From: Bradyrhizobium hereditatis
GTDB taxonomy: Bacteria > Pseudomonadota > Alphaproteobacteria > Rhizobiales > Xanthobacteraceae
Length of the DNA stretch: 64,000 nucleotides
Assembly (NCBI RefSeq): GCF_020329435.1
Contig: NZ_JAGKJK010000004.1
Span: 1 to 64,000, forward strand
Reading direction: 5' to 3'
Shown here: piece by piece, positions 18,373 to 28,008 of the stretch
Numbering within the stretch: the first letter of the stretch is position 1
Layout: each line of letters starts with the position of its first letter
Notes under the pieces: model-generated
What the model saw: the letters and a program-made list of their open reading frames with translations, nothing else
What the model was told of the DNA's origin: nothing
Databases searched by the model: none
Program-made: the position numbers and the translations under genes

Positions 18373-19836
18373 ATGAAGTGCAGGGAAATTCAGCCGATGA
18401 TGCGAACGTTCATCGTCCGCGCCCTGTCGTTTTCGGCCGTAGCTGCTCTCACGCTCAATCCGGCGCTGACGCCGGTGCTGGCTAGCGATTATCGCGCCGC
18501 GCCGATCGCAGCCGACGGTCAGATGAATGCGCGGTTCGTTTCGCTCGGGATCGGCAAATCGATCGTGATCGACCTGCCGCGGGAGATCAAGGACGTGCTG
18601 GTCGCCGACCCGAAGATCGCCAACGCGGTGGTCCGCTCGACCCAGCGCGCCTATATCATCGGCGCAGCGGTCGGCCAGACCAATATCGTCTTTTTCGATT
18701 CCACAGGCGCGCAGATCGCGGCCTATGACATCGCAGTCAAGCGCGACCTCAACGGCGTGCGCGCCGCGCTGAAGCAGTCGCTGCCGAATTCGGACATCAA
18801 CGTTGAAGGCATTGGCGACGGCGTGGTCCTGACCGGCACCGCGGCAACTCCAGTCGAAGCGCAGCAGGCCGCCGATATTGCCGCCCGCCTGGTGGGCGGC
18901 AATGAAAAGCTCGTCAATTCGATCGCAGTTCGCGGCCGTGACCAGGTGATGTTGAAAGTCACGCTTGCTGAAGTCCAGCGTTCAATCATCAAGCAGTTGG
19001 GCATCGATCTCGCCGCCAGCATGACTTACGGCACATCCGTTGTTTCGTTCGTCAACAACAACCCGTTTACCGCCAACAATGCGCCGCTCGTCGCCGGCAA
19101 TGGCATTCAAGGGACTTTCGGCGGGGGACCATCCGTGCGGGCGACGCTGCGCGCGATGGAAAGCGCCGGCGTGGTGCGGACCCTTGCCGAACCTAACCTC
19201 ACGGCCATTTCGGGCGAGTCCGCAACTTTTATATCGGGCGGCGAATTTCCAATACCGACCGGCGTGACCTGCCAAACAACAGCGTCCGGCGGCATCGGAC
19301 AATGCGTCCAGACAGTCAGCTTCAAGAAATTCGGCATTTCCCTCAACTTTACGCCGGTCGTGCTGACGGAAGGACGGATCAGCCTTCGAGTCATGACCGA
19401 AGTGTCGGAAGTCTCGTCCGAGAACGCTCTCACCGGCGGCGCAGGCGGAACGACAATTCCCTCGATCAAGACCCGCCGCGCCGAGACGACGTTGGAAATT
19501 CCGTCCGGCGGCGCGATGGCGATGGCCGGCCTGATCCAGGACCAGACCAAGCAGGCGATCAACGGCCTGCCCGGCCTGGCGCAATTGCCGATTCTCGGCA
19601 CGCTGTTCCGAAGCCGCGACTTCATCAACAACCAGACCGAACTGGTCGTTCTGGTCACGCCCTATGTGGTGCGTGCGGTGGCACAGAAGGATTTGTCGCG
19701 TCCCGATGATGGCTTTGCCAGCGCATCCGATCCGCAATCCGATCTGCTCGGCAGCATCAATCGCATCTACGGCGTTCCGGGCCGGGTCGAAAAGGCCCGG
19801 AATTATCGCGGCACCTACGGCTTTATTACGGACTGA
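18373..19836 (+). CDS. cpaC: Flp pilus secretin CpaC (RcpA)
   Basis: Outer-membrane secretin of the Tad system, 487 residues. A signal peptide ends near residue 38 (PVLAS). The pilus-formation N domain includes SLGIGKSIVIDLPREIKDVL and RAYIIGAAVGQTNIVFF, then a BON-like part, then the secretin domain (about 240-450) with ETTLEIPSGGAMAMAGLIQD and LPGLAQLPILGTLFRSRDF. AAAGGA eight bases before the ATG at 18373 decides the start; a GTG at 18352 overlapping the cpaB stop is less likely. Two Cys near residues 300-315 are unusual for the family. Confidence 0.94.
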   Translation: MKCREIQPMMRTFIVRALSFSAVAALTLNPALTPVLASDYRAAPIAADGQMNARFVSLGIGKSIVIDLPREIKDVLVADPKIANAVVRSTQRAYIIGAAVGQTNIVFFDSTGAQIAAYDIAVKRDLNGVRAALKQSLPNSDINVEGIGDGVVLTGTAATPVEAQQAADIAARLVGGNEKLVNSIAVRGRDQVMLKVTLAEVQRSIIKQLGIDLAASMTYGTSVVSFVNNNPFTANNAPLVAGNGIQGTFGGGPSVRATLRAMESAGVVRTLAEPNLTAISGESATFISGGEFPIPTGVTCQTTASGGIGQCVQTVSFKKFGISLNFTPVVLTEGRISLRVMTEVSEVSSENALTGGAGGTTIPSIKTRRAETTLEIPSGGAMAMAGLIQDQTKQAINGLPGLAQLPILGTLFRSRDFINNQTELVVLVTPYVVRAVAQKDLSRPDDGFASASDPQSDLLGSINRIYGVPGRVEKARNYRGTYGFITD

Positions 19837-19846
19837 GGCGGGGACG

Positions 19847-20599
19847 ATGACACTCTGGATGAAATCAAAGCGGCCCGCCGATATCAGGCGCCCCCTCTGC
19901 CTGACGGGAGCGCTGATCGGCCTTGCCATGGCACTCGGCGCCTGCAAGCACTCGAGCGACGTCGTGACGACGGCGAGCGTGCCCGGCGACTATCGCCTGC
20001 GGCATCCGATCGCGGTGCAGGAAGCCGACCAGTCGATCGTCGTTTTCGTCGGACGCGGCCGCGGCGGCCTTACCGCTCCCCAGCGCGCCGATGTGATGTA
20101 TCTGGGTCAGACCTGGATGCGGGAAGGCACCGGCGTCATCAGCATCGACGTTCCCGTCAATACGCCGAACGCGCGGGCGGCGGAGGATTCGTTGCGCGAG
20201 ATCCAGGCGACCCTCGCCGCCGCCGGCGTGCCGCCGCGCGCGATCAATGTCCGCCAGTATCGCCCCGAAGATCCCAGGCATATGGCGGCGATCCGCCTCA
20301 ACTATCCGAAGATTTCGGCGGTGGCCGGCCCGTGCGGGCTGTGGCCGGAGGACATCGGCCCCTCGATCAACAACAAGAGCTATTTCGACAATAAGCAGTA
20401 CTACAATTTGGGCTGCGCCAATCAGCGCAATCTGGCCTCGATGGTCGACAACCCGTCGGATCTCGTGCAGCCGCGTGCCGAAACTCCGGCCTTTACACCA
20501 CGCCGCACCATAGCCTTCGACAAATATCGCAAGGGTACTACGACCGCGACGACCTATCCCGAGAGCGACAAGGCCAAACTTAGCGATACCGGCAAATGA
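19847..20599 (+). CDS. cpaD: Pilus assembly lipoprotein CpaD
   Basis: 250 residues. After a basic start comes a hydrophobic segment ending in the lipobox LGAC (Cys near residue 30), so it is probably an outer-membrane lipoprotein that helps the CpaC secretin assemble. The CpaD-family part includes YRLRHPIAVQEADQSIVVFV and the conserved C-terminal NNKSYFDNKQYYNLGCANQR. The start at 19847, preceded by a purine-rich GAGGCGGGG, is chosen over a frame that reads back into cpaC. It overlaps cpaE by 4 bp. Confidence 0.92.
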   Translation: MTLWMKSKRPADIRRPLCLTGALIGLAMALGACKHSSDVVTTASVPGDYRLRHPIAVQEADQSIVVFVGRGRGGLTAPQRADVMYLGQTWMREGTGVISIDVPVNTPNARAAEDSLREIQATLAAAGVPPRAINVRQYRPEDPRHMAAIRLNYPKISAVAGPCGLWPEDIGPSINNKSYFDNKQYYNLGCANQRNLASMVDNPSDLVQPRAETPAFTPRRTIAFDKYRKGTTTATTYPESDKAKLSDTGK

Positions 20600-21867
20600 T
20601 CACTTACTCGCGCAACACAGAACCGCAGCAGCCAGATATCACGGCGCCGTCGACCGAGGATCACATCGCGCCGGCGCCGCGGGTGTCGGTGCAGGCCTTC
20701 TGCGAGACCGTGGAAACCGCAGCCGCCGTGCAGTCGGCAGGCGAAGACCGCCGCCTCGGCAAGGCTCATCTCAAGATCCAGATGGGCGGCATGGCCGCCG
20801 CCATCGAGGCCTATCGCGCGGCCCCGACCCCGAACGTCATCATCCTGGAGACCGAAGGCCGCAATGACATTCTCGCCGGCCTCGACCAGCTCGCCACCGT
20901 CTGCGACGCCGGCACCCGTGTGATCGTGATCGGACGCGTCAACGACGTCATGCTCTATCGCGAGTTGGTCCGCCGCGGCGTCAGCGACTATGTCATCGCC
21001 CCGGTCACCGCCATCGACGTCGTGCGTTCGGTCTGCAACCTGTTCTCGTCACCGGAAGCCAAGGCCGTCGGCCGCATCATTGCCATCGTCGGCGCCAAGG
21101 GTGGTGTCGGCGCCTCCACTGTCGCCCACAACGTCGCCTGGGCGATCGCGCGCGATCTGGCGCTGGATTCGGTGGTCGCCGATCTCGACCTCGCCTTCGG
21201 CACCGCTGGCCTCGACTACAACCAGGATCCGGCCCAGGGCATCGCGGATGCGGTGTTCTCGCCCGACCGGATCGATACTGCGTTCCTCGATCGCCTTTTG
21301 TCGAAATGCACCGACCATCTCAGCCTGCTGGCGGCGCCGGCGACGCTGGACCGGGTCTACGATTTCGGCGCGGAGGCATTCGATTCGATCTTCGATACGC
21401 TGCGCACCACGATGCCCTGCATCGTGCTTGACGTTCCGCATCAATGGTCGGGATGGACCAAGCGCGCCCTGATTGCGGCCGACGACATCCTGATCGTCGC
21501 CGCGCCGGATCTTGCCAATCTGCGCAATACCAAGAACATCTTCGATCTTCTGAAGGCGTCGCGGCCGAACGATCGCGCCCCGCTCTATTGCCTCAACCAG
21601 GTCGGCATCCCCAAGCGCCCGGAAATCCCCGCCGTCGAGTTCGCCAAGGCGATCGAGAATCATCCGATCGCCACGATCCCGTTCGAGCCGCAAATCTTCG
21701 GTTCGGCCGCCAACAACGGCCAGATGATCGCGGAAATTTCCGCAACCCATCGCACCACCGAGATCTTCCTGCAGATTGCGCAGCGGCTCACCGGCCGCGG
21801 CGAAACCAAGAAGCCGAAAAGTTCGTTGCTGTCGCCTTTGATCGAGAAGTTGCGGGCCAAGAAGTAG
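20596..21867 (+). CDS. cpaE: Pilus assembly ATPase-like protein CpaE (TadZ)
   Basis: Polar localisation factor of the Tad system, 423 residues. Residues about 30-150 form a response-receiver-like domain (VIILETEGRNDILAGLDQLA, SDYVIAPV), followed by a ParA/MinD-like domain from about 160. Its P-loop reads KGGVGAST (168-175), with Ala where canonical MinD has the Walker A Lys. This deviation is known in CpaE/TadZ proteins. The start overlaps cpaD by 4 bp. Confidence 0.93.
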   Translation: MITYSRNTEPQQPDITAPSTEDHIAPAPRVSVQAFCETVETAAAVQSAGEDRRLGKAHLKIQMGGMAAAIEAYRAAPTPNVIILETEGRNDILAGLDQLATVCDAGTRVIVIGRVNDVMLYRELVRRGVSDYVIAPVTAIDVVRSVCNLFSSPEAKAVGRIIAIVGAKGGVGASTVAHNVAWAIARDLALDSVVADLDLAFGTAGLDYNQDPAQGIADAVFSPDRIDTAFLDRLLSKCTDHLSLLAAPATLDRVYDFGAEAFDSIFDTLRTTMPCIVLDVPHQWSGWTKRALIAADDILIVAAPDLANLRNTKNIFDLLKASRPNDRAPLYCLNQVGIPKRPEIPAVEFAKAIENHPIATIPFEPQIFGSAANNGQMIAEISATHRTTEIFLQIAQRLTGRGETKKPKSSLLSPLIEKLRAKK

Positions 21868-21889
21868 GTCGCCCGCGTGGAGTGCCATC

Positions 21890-23353
21890 GTGTTCGGTAA
21901 GCGTAGCGGAAATGATGATATTCGGGCGCTGAAGCCCGCCTTACAGGCGCCGGAGCCGGCTCCCGCCGCGGCCCCAATGCGCGAGGTCGCCGCGCCGACC
22001 GTCGCCTCGCCGCCGATCGCCCCCGCCAAGCCGCAGCCGGCCGCCGCTGCTGCCGCAGCGGCACGGTCCGATAATTACTATCAGGTCAAGGCGACCATCT
22101 TCGGCGCGCTGATCGAGGCGATCGACCTCGCGCAGCTCGCAAAGCTCGACGGCGAATCGGCGCGCGAGGAAATCCGCGATATCGTCAACGAGATCATCGC
22201 GATCAAGAATATCGTGATGTCGATTGCCGAGCAGGAAGAGCTGCTCGACGACATCTGTAACGACGTGCTCGGCTACGGCCCCTTGGAGCCGCTGCTATCG
22301 CGCGACGACATCGCCGACATCATGGTCAACGGCGCCGGCACGGTATTCATCGAAGTCGGCGGCAAGATCCAGAAGACCGGCATCCGCTTCCGCGACAACC
22401 AGCAGCTCCTCAACATCTGTCAGCGCATCGTCAGCCAGGTCGGCCGGCGCGTCGACGAATCCTCGCCGATCTGCGACGCCCGCCTCGCCGACGGCAGCCG
22501 TGTCAACGCCATCGTTCCCCCGCTGGCGATCGACGGCCCTGCGCTTACCATTCGTAAGTTCAAGAAGGACAAGCTGACGCTTGATCAGCTGGTCAAGTTC
22601 GGCGCGATCTCGCCGGAGGGCGCGCAGATCCTGCAGATCATCGGCCGCGTTCGCTGCAATGTGCTGATCTCTGGCGGCACCGGCTCCGGCAAGACCACGC
22701 TGCTCAACTGTCTGACCCAGTACATCGAGCATGACGAGCGCGTCATCACCTGCGAGGACGCCGCCGAACTTCAACTGCAGCAGCCCCACGTGGTGCGGCT
22801 GGAAACCCGCCCGCCCAACATCGAAGGCGAAGGCCAGGTCACGATGCGCGAACTGGTCCGCAACTGCCTGCGTATGCGCCCCGAACGCATCATCGTCGGC
22901 GAAGTCCGCGGACCCGAGGCGTTCGACCTCCTGCAGGCCATGAATACCGGCCACGACGGCTCGATGGGCACGCTGCACGCCAACAACCCCCGCGAAGCGC
23001 TGTCGCGCTGCGAATCCATGATCACCATGGGCGGCTTCTCGCTGCCATCGCGCACCATCCGCGAGATGATCTGCGCCTCGATCGACGTCATCGTGCAGGC
23101 GGCGCGCCTGCGCGACGGTTCACGCCGCATCACCCACATCACCGAAGTGATGGGCATGGAAGGCGACACCATCATCACGCAGGACCTGTTCCTGTACGAC
23201 ATCGTCGGCGAGGACGCCAACGGCAAGATCATCGGACGGCACCGCTCGACTGGCATCGGACGTCCGAAGTTCTGGGAACGGGCGCGGTATTACAACGAGG
23301 AGAAGCGGCTTGCCGCCGCGCTCGATGCCGCCGAAGTCACCGACAAGGGTTGA
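21890..23353 (+). CDS. cpaF: Secretion ATPase CpaF (TadA)
   Basis: Hexameric ATPase that powers Flp pilus extension and retraction, 487 residues. After an Ala/Pro-rich linker (about 20-60) comes the VirB11/PilT-like domain with [36 protein letters not shown], Walker [10 protein letters not shown] (262-270), the Asp box CEDAAEL and the Walker B region [20 protein letters not shown]. The start codon is GTG at 21890, preceded by GTGGAG. Confidence 0.95.
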   Translation: MFGKRSGNDDIRALKPALQAPEPAPAAAPMREVAAPTVASPPIAPAKPQPAAAAAAAARSDNYYQVKATIFGALIEAIDLAQLAKLDGESAREEIRDIVNEIIAIKNIVMSIAEQEELLDDICNDVLGYGPLEPLLSRDDIADIMVNGAGTVFIEVGGKIQKTGIRFRDNQQLLNICQRIVSQVGRRVDESSPICDARLADGSRVNAIVPPLAIDGPALTIRKFKKDKLTLDQLVKFGAISPEGAQILQIIGRVRCNVLISGGTGSGKTTLLNCLTQYIEHDERVITCEDAAELQLQQPHVVRLETRPPNIEGEGQVTMRELVRNCLRMRPERIIVGEVRGPEAFDLLQAMNTGHDGSMGTLHANNPREALSRCESMITMGGFSLPSRTIREMICASIDVIVQAARLRDGSRRITHITEVMGMEGDTIITQDLFLYDIVGEDANGKIIGRHRSTGIGRPKFWERARYYNEEKRLAAALDAAEVTDKG

Positions 23354-23366
23354 GGGGCGATAGAGT

Positions 23367-24338
23367 ATGCAGACACTCGCACTGGCCTTTCTTGCCGCCA
23401 CCGCCATCGGCGGCCTGGCGTGGGTATTCATCTATCCGATGCTCTCAGGCGAGCGGAAGGCGGAATCCCGCCGCGCCTCGATCGCTCGCAACGACGCTCC
23501 GGCGCGACAGGCCGAGAAGACCCAGCGTTCCCGCCGCGAGCAGGTCGAGGGATCGCTGAAGGAGCTCGAGGCGCGCCACAAGAAGGACAAGTCCGTCAGC
23601 CTCTCTACCCGTCTTACCCAGGCGGGTCTCGGATCCTGGACGACGCAGAAATTCTGGATGGTGTCCGGCGTTCTCGGCGCGGTTGGATTCGTCATCGCAT
23701 TCGTCGTCGGAGGCTCGCTGCTCGGCGCCGTGGTGATGGCTTTCGCCGCGGGCCTCGGCCTGCCGCGCTGGCTGCTCAGCTATCTCAAGAAGCGCCGCGA
23801 GACGGCGTTTCTGAAGGCGCTGCCCGACGCCGTCGACGTCATCGTGCGCGGCATCAAGGCCGGTCTGCCGCTGTTCGAATCGATCAAGGTGGTCGCCGCC
23901 GACTCGCCGGAGCCGCTCAGGAGCGAGTTCAACGCCATCATCGAAACCCAGACTATCGGCATGCCGCTCGGCGAAGCCTGCGCGCGGCTGTACGAGCGGA
24001 TGCCGCTGCCGGAGGCAAACTTCTTCGGCATCGTGGTCGCGATCCAGCAGAAATCCGGCGGCAACCTGTCGGAAGCGCTGGGTAACCTCTCCAAGGTGCT
24101 GCGCGACCGCAAGAAGATGAAGGAAAAGATCCAGGCGATGTCGACGGAAGCCAAGGCCTCCGCGGGCATTATCGGCTCGCTGCCACCGGCCGTGATGCTG
24201 TTGGTCTGGATTTCGACGCCGGACTACATCTCGCTGCTTTGGACCACCCCCCTCGGCCAGTTCATGCTGCTGTGCTGCGTCGGCTGGATGACGATCGGCG
24301 TCCTGGTGATGAAGAAAATGATCAATTTCGATTTCTGA
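23367..24338 (+). CDS. tadB: Pilus assembly inner-membrane protein TadB
   Basis: Platform protein of the Tad machine, 323 residues. Hydrophobic segments lie at the N-terminus and near 95-140, followed by a type II secretion F domain (LPDAVDVIVRGIKAGLPLFE, QKSGGNLSEALGNLSKVLRD) and two C-terminal spans. It begins 13 bp after cpaF and is followed 10 bp later by its partner tadC. Confidence 0.94.
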   Translation: MQTLALAFLAATAIGGLAWVFIYPMLSGERKAESRRASIARNDAPARQAEKTQRSRREQVEGSLKELEARHKKDKSVSLSTRLTQAGLGSWTTQKFWMVSGVLGAVGFVIAFVVGGSLLGAVVMAFAAGLGLPRWLLSYLKKRRETAFLKALPDAVDVIVRGIKAGLPLFESIKVVAADSPEPLRSEFNAIIETQTIGMPLGEACARLYERMPLPEANFFGIVVAIQQKSGGNLSEALGNLSKVLRDRKKMKEKIQAMSTEAKASAGIIGSLPPAVMLLVWISTPDYISLLWTTPLGQFMLLCCVGWMTIGVLVMKKMINFDF

Positions 24339-24348
24339 CGGTGCGGCC

Positions 24349-25323
24349 ATGATTGATTTTCTGATCACCAAGATGCACGACGCGCGGTTCATGACCATGC
24401 TGCTCGCCGCCATTGCGGCGAGTGCGACCGCCTATACGCTGATCATGCCGCTGTTCGCCGGCGAGGGTCTTGCCAAGCGCATGAAGGCGGTAGCCAGCGA
24501 ACGCGAGCGGCTGCGGCAGCGCGAGCGCGAGCGCCTCAACAAATCGGAGAAGGTGTCGCTGCGGCAAACCCCGAAGCAGATCGTCTCCAAGGTGGTGGAA
24601 GACTTCAACCTGACCAAGTGGCTGGCGCAGGAAGCCGCGCGCGACAAGCTGGTGATGGCCGGCTATCGCGGCCAGGCGCCCTATGTCACGTTCCTGTTCG
24701 CCCGCGCGGTGACACCGATCGCGCTGTTCCTCGCCACAGCGCTCTACATCTTCGTGATCACGCCGCTCGACAAGCCGCTGACGATCAAGATCGGCATCTG
24801 CATTGGCGCCGCCTATCTCGGCCTGCAGGCGCCGATGCTGTTCCTTCAGAACGCCATCAGCAAGCGTCAACTCTCGATCCGGCGCGCTTTTCCCGACGCG
24901 CTCGACCTGCTGCTGATCTGTATCGAATCCGGCATGTCCGTCGAAGTCGCCTTCCGCAAGGTCTCGACCGAAATCGCCTCGCAATCGATCGCGCTGTCGG
25001 AGGAATTCGCGCTGACCACGGCGGAACTATCCTACCTGCAGGACCGCAAGGTGGCTTACGAGAACCTCGCCAAGCGCACCGGCCTCGAGGGCGTCAAGTC
25101 GGTCTGTCTGGCGTTGATGCAGTCGGAACGCTACGGCACCCCGCTCGGCCAGAGCCTGCGCGTGATGGCCCAGGAAAACCGCGATATGCGCATGACCGAG
25201 GCCGAGAAGAAGGCCGCTGCATTGCCGCCGAAGCTGACCGTGCCGATGATCCTGTTCTTCCTGCCGTGCCTGTTCATTGTCATTCTCGGACCGACCTACA
25301 TCAAGCTCCAGATGATGCCGTGA
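24349..25323 (+). CDS. tadC: Pilus assembly inner-membrane protein TadC
   Basis: Partner platform protein, 324 residues. It has N-terminal spans, a very basic cytoplasmic segment rich in Arg/Gln/Glu (about 44-65, probably helical) and a GspF domain (FPDALDLLLICIESGMSVEV, RYGTPLGQSLRVMAQENRDM), with a C-terminal span ending ILGPTYIKLQMMP. It closes the operon; a GC-rich palindrome without a T-run (25329-25352) follows. Confidence 0.94.
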   Translation: MIDFLITKMHDARFMTMLLAAIAASATAYTLIMPLFAGEGLAKRMKAVASERERLRQRERERLNKSEKVSLRQTPKQIVSKVVEDFNLTKWLAQEAARDKLVMAGYRGQAPYVTFLFARAVTPIALFLATALYIFVITPLDKPLTIKIGICIGAAYLGLQAPMLFLQNAISKRQLSIRRAFPDALDLLLICIESGMSVEVAFRKVSTEIASQSIALSEEFALTTAELSYLQDRKVAYENLAKRTGLEGVKSVCLALMQSERYGTPLGQSLRVMAQENRDMRMTEAEKKAAALPPKLTVPMILFFLPCLFIVILGPTYIKLQMMP

Positions 25324-25640
25324 GACGACCGGGGCGGCGCGCGCCGCGCCGGCTCTTCGAGTCAAGAACAGGACGTTCCTTGCGCGCGGGTGTCCCGCCC
25401 CTTGCGACGTTGCGGTTCGGGGCCTTCGGACCGTCGCGACAGCTTCGATGCGATTGCTGAGATGCGTAGGCAGATCCACGACCTGCTACCGATCGGATCG
25501 GCGACGTATTTCACCTTGATCGGCGCCCATGCCGACGGCTGCGGACACCGCAGGTTCGAAGGCGGGCACCGAAATCATTGCATGCATGATCGCTTCGCCG
25601 AGGTGAATCGGCTCGGCAGCTTGCGAGACCAGCTTGCTGC
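25324..25640. other. Intergenic region between convergent tadC and tadD
   Basis: 317 bp. A near-perfect 24-bp palindrome (25329-25352, 22 of 24 positions) could end both transcripts. The rest has open frames in several phases but none with a recognisable protein, ribosome site or family resemblance. It may be decayed coding sequence. Confidence 0.5.
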
Positions 25641-26489
25641 TCAATCGGGTCGGTCGAGCGCTGCGACCGGAACGGCTGCCTTGCGGCCGGGCGGACGCGA
25701 ATTGTCCTTGTCCTTGCGGCTCAGCATTTCTCGTAAGTAGGCCACGTTGGCAGCGGCCTCCTCGGCCGGCAGATCACCCTTGGCGATGGTTTCTGCTTCC
25801 GCGAAGCGGCCCTGCAGGCCGACGACGAGCGCCAGGTTCTGCCGCACCCTTGCATCGGCGCGCGGATTGGAATAGGCCCGCCGCAGCGTCTCCTCGGCCT
25901 GCGGCAATTCCCGCGTCAGCATGTAGGAGAGGCCGAGATTGGACAGCACCGAGGGCTCTTCCGGCACGATCTTCAGGGCGCTCGCATAATAGCGACGGGC
26001 CTCCTCGTGCTTGCCCATCTTGTCGAGCGTGGTGCCCTGCACCGAAAGGATGCGCCAGTCCGGATTGGCCGGCGAATGGGCGCGGCTGAGCACATCGAAG
26101 GCTGCCTGCGAATTGCCATTGTCAGCGAGCGCGCGGCCGTAAGCGGCAAGCAATGCCTTGTTGCTGGGATGGGCGATGGTGGCCTGTTCGAGTACCGCGG
26201 CGGCCTGCTCCCGCTGTCCGGTGGCGCGGAGTGCCTGGCCGTAACCCAGCGCCGCCTCGGCGTCCTTGGGATTGGCGCGATACCGCTCGCCATAAACTTC
26301 CGCCGCACGGCGCGGATCCTCGGGAACAGCCTGTGCCTTTGACGATGACGAGTTCAGCGACCCCGTGATGTCGGACATGGTCTGGCAGCCGCCAAGGCCA
26401 GTGGCCAGCATCGCAGTTGCGGCCGCGGTGGTGAGGAACCGGGCGAGCGATCCGGCAAGGGACCCGACATGGCTGGACGGTCGACGCAT
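25641..26489 (-). CDS. tadD: TPR lipoprotein TadD
   Basis: 282 residues. A signal sequence with the lipobox LGGC (Cys near residue 35) suggests an outer-membrane lipoprotein. It is followed by about four to five tetratricopeptide repeats (for example AEAALGYGQALRATGQREQA, VLSNLGLSYMLTRELPQAEE). TadD acts like a pilotin or scaffold for the Tad outer-membrane complex. It faces tadC, so it is expressed from its own promoter; a CtrA-like box lies 60 bp upstream. Confidence 0.92.
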   Translation of the reverse strand: MRRPSSHVGSLAGSLARFLTTAAATAMLATGLGGCQTMSDITGSLNSSSSKAQAVPEDPRRAAEVYGERYRANPKDAEAALGYGQALRATGQREQAAAVLEQATIAHPSNKALLAAYGRALADNGNSQAAFDVLSRAHSPANPDWRILSVQGTTLDKMGKHEEARRYYASALKIVPEEPSVLSNLGLSYMLTRELPQAEETLRRAYSNPRADARVRQNLALVVGLQGRFAEAETIAKGDLPAEEAAANVAYLREMLSRKDKDNSRPPGRKAAVPVAALDRPD

Positions 26490-26550
26490 GGCAACTCACC
26501 GAAAATGGCTGACGGAGGGAACCGAACAAGCGAGCAATAGACTGTTAACC

Positions 26551-26565
26551 CTAACGGCCGGTTAA
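26551..26565. promoter_or_regulatory. CtrA box candidate upstream of tadD
   Basis: CTAA-CGGCCGG-TTAA is a one-mismatch match to TTAA-N7-TTAA. It lies within a wider TTAACC-N9-GGTTAA dyad (26545-26565) in the divergent tadD/aminopeptidase promoter region. Confidence 0.42.
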
Positions 26566-26625
26566 TCGGCCGTGCTATGCCAGCTTCACCATCCCGCCCT
26601 GCCCCGTCCCCTTCGCGAGATAAGC

Positions 26626-28008
26626 ATGCCATCCCTGTTCGAGGCCGCGGCCACCGCTCCCGCCATTCCGATCACCTTCGCGACCAAGACGACCTGGGGC
26701 GCGATTGCGAAAGAGCTTCCCGAGCAGGCCCGGCAGTTTGCGGCTGCCAATGATTTCACCGCCAAGCCCGGCAAATGCCTGACGCTGCCCGCACCCGACG
26801 GCCAGATTGCGCAGGTCGTGTTCGGGCTGGAGGATGAGACCGCCAAGTCTCGCGACCTGTTCCGGCCTGGCGCGCTGCCCGGGCTCTTGCCGCCCGGCGT
26901 CTATCGCTTCGCCAATGCGCCGCATGACCTGCGGCTGGCGACGCTCGCCTTTGCGCTGGGCAGCTACCGTTTCGGCCGCTATCGCAAGGCGGAGACATCA
27001 GACGTCCGGCTGGCGCCGCCCGAAGGCGTCGATGTCGGCGATATTGCGCGAATGGCGGAAGCGGCAGCGCTGGCTCGCGACCTGATCAACATGCCGTCGA
27101 ACGACATGGGACCGGAGCAGCTGGCGGATGCCGCCGAGGCGCTGGCGGCGCGCTTCGGCGCCAGCTTCAGCTGCATCATCGGCGACGATCTCCTGAAACA
27201 GAATTTTCCGCTGATCCACGCCGTCGGCATGGCCTCGGCGCGCGCTCCGCGCCTGATCGACCTCCATTGGGGCGATCCCGCCGATCCCAAAGTGACCTTG
27301 GTCGGCAAGGGCGTCTGCTTCGATACCGGCGGGCTCGATTTGAAGCCATCCAGCGGCATGCTGATCATGAAGAAGGATATGGGCGGCGCCGCCAACGTGC
27401 TGGCGCTCGCGCAGATGGTGATGGACGCGAAGCTGAAAGTGCGGCTGCGCGTCCTGATCCCCGCGGTCGAGAATGCGGTCGCCGGCAACGCCTTCCGCCC
27501 CCTCGACATCTTCAAGTCGCGCAAGGGGCCGACGGTCGAGATCGGCAACACCGACGCCGAGGGGCGGCTGGTGCTCGCGGATGCGCTGGCGCTGGCGGAC
27601 GAGGAGAAGCCGGATCTTCTGATCGACCTCGGCACCCTGACGGGCGCGGCGCGCGTGGCGCTGGGGCCGGATTTACCGCCCTTTTACACCCATGATGAGA
27701 CGCTGGCCGAAAGCGTGGCAAGCCATGCGAAGCGGGAGAACGATCCGTTGTGGCGAATGCCGCTGTGGCCGCCCTATGATTCCTGGCTGGATTCGAAGGT
27801 CGCCGACATCAACAACGCGCCAAGCGGCACCTTTGCCGGCTCGATCACCTGCGCGCTGTTTCTGCAGCGCTTCGTCACCGATGCGAAGAGTTGGCTGCAT
27901 GTCGATATCTACGGCTGGACGCCGTCCGCAAAACCCGCGCGCCCCGAAGGCGGCGAATGCCAGGCCGCGCGCGCGATCTACAAAGTCTTGAGCGAACGCT
28001 ATGCATGA
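26626..28008 (+). CDS. M17 leucyl aminopeptidase family protein
   Basis: Cytoplasmic two-metal aminopeptidase that removes N-terminal residues from peptides, 460 residues. Metal and catalytic residues are visible in VGKGVCFDTGGLDLK (K228, D233) and in the family signature NTDAEGRL (D310, E312, R314). The N-terminal third is less conserved, as in PepB-type members. The ATG at 26626 gives the natural start MPSLFEAAATAP; a frame from 26572 is longer without support. It overlaps the next gene by 8 bp. Confidence 0.9.
   Translation: MPSLFEAAATAPAIPITFATKTTWGAIAKELPEQARQFAAANDFTAKPGKCLTLPAPDGQIAQVVFGLEDETAKSRDLFRPGALPGLLPPGVYRFANAPHDLRLATLAFALGSYRFGRYRKAETSDVRLAPPEGVDVGDIARMAEAAALARDLINMPSNDMGPEQLADAAEALAARFGASFSCIIGDDLLKQNFPLIHAVGMASARAPRLIDLHWGDPADPKVTLVGKGVCFDTGGLDLKPSSGMLIMKKDMGGAANVLALAQMVMDAKLKVRLRVLIPAVENAVAGNAFRPLDIFKSRKGPTVEIGNTDAEGRLVLADALALADEEKPDLLIDLGTLTGAARVALGPDLPPFYTHDETLAESVASHAKRENDPLWRMPLWPPYDSWLDSKVADINNAPSGTFAGSITCALFLQRFVTDAKSWLHVDIYGWTPSAKPARPEGGECQAARAIYKVLSERYA

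Noticed and set aside
25390..25740. Plus-strand open frame of 116 codons after tadC
   Set aside because: It runs into the tadD gene on the opposite strand, and its composition is not protein-like.
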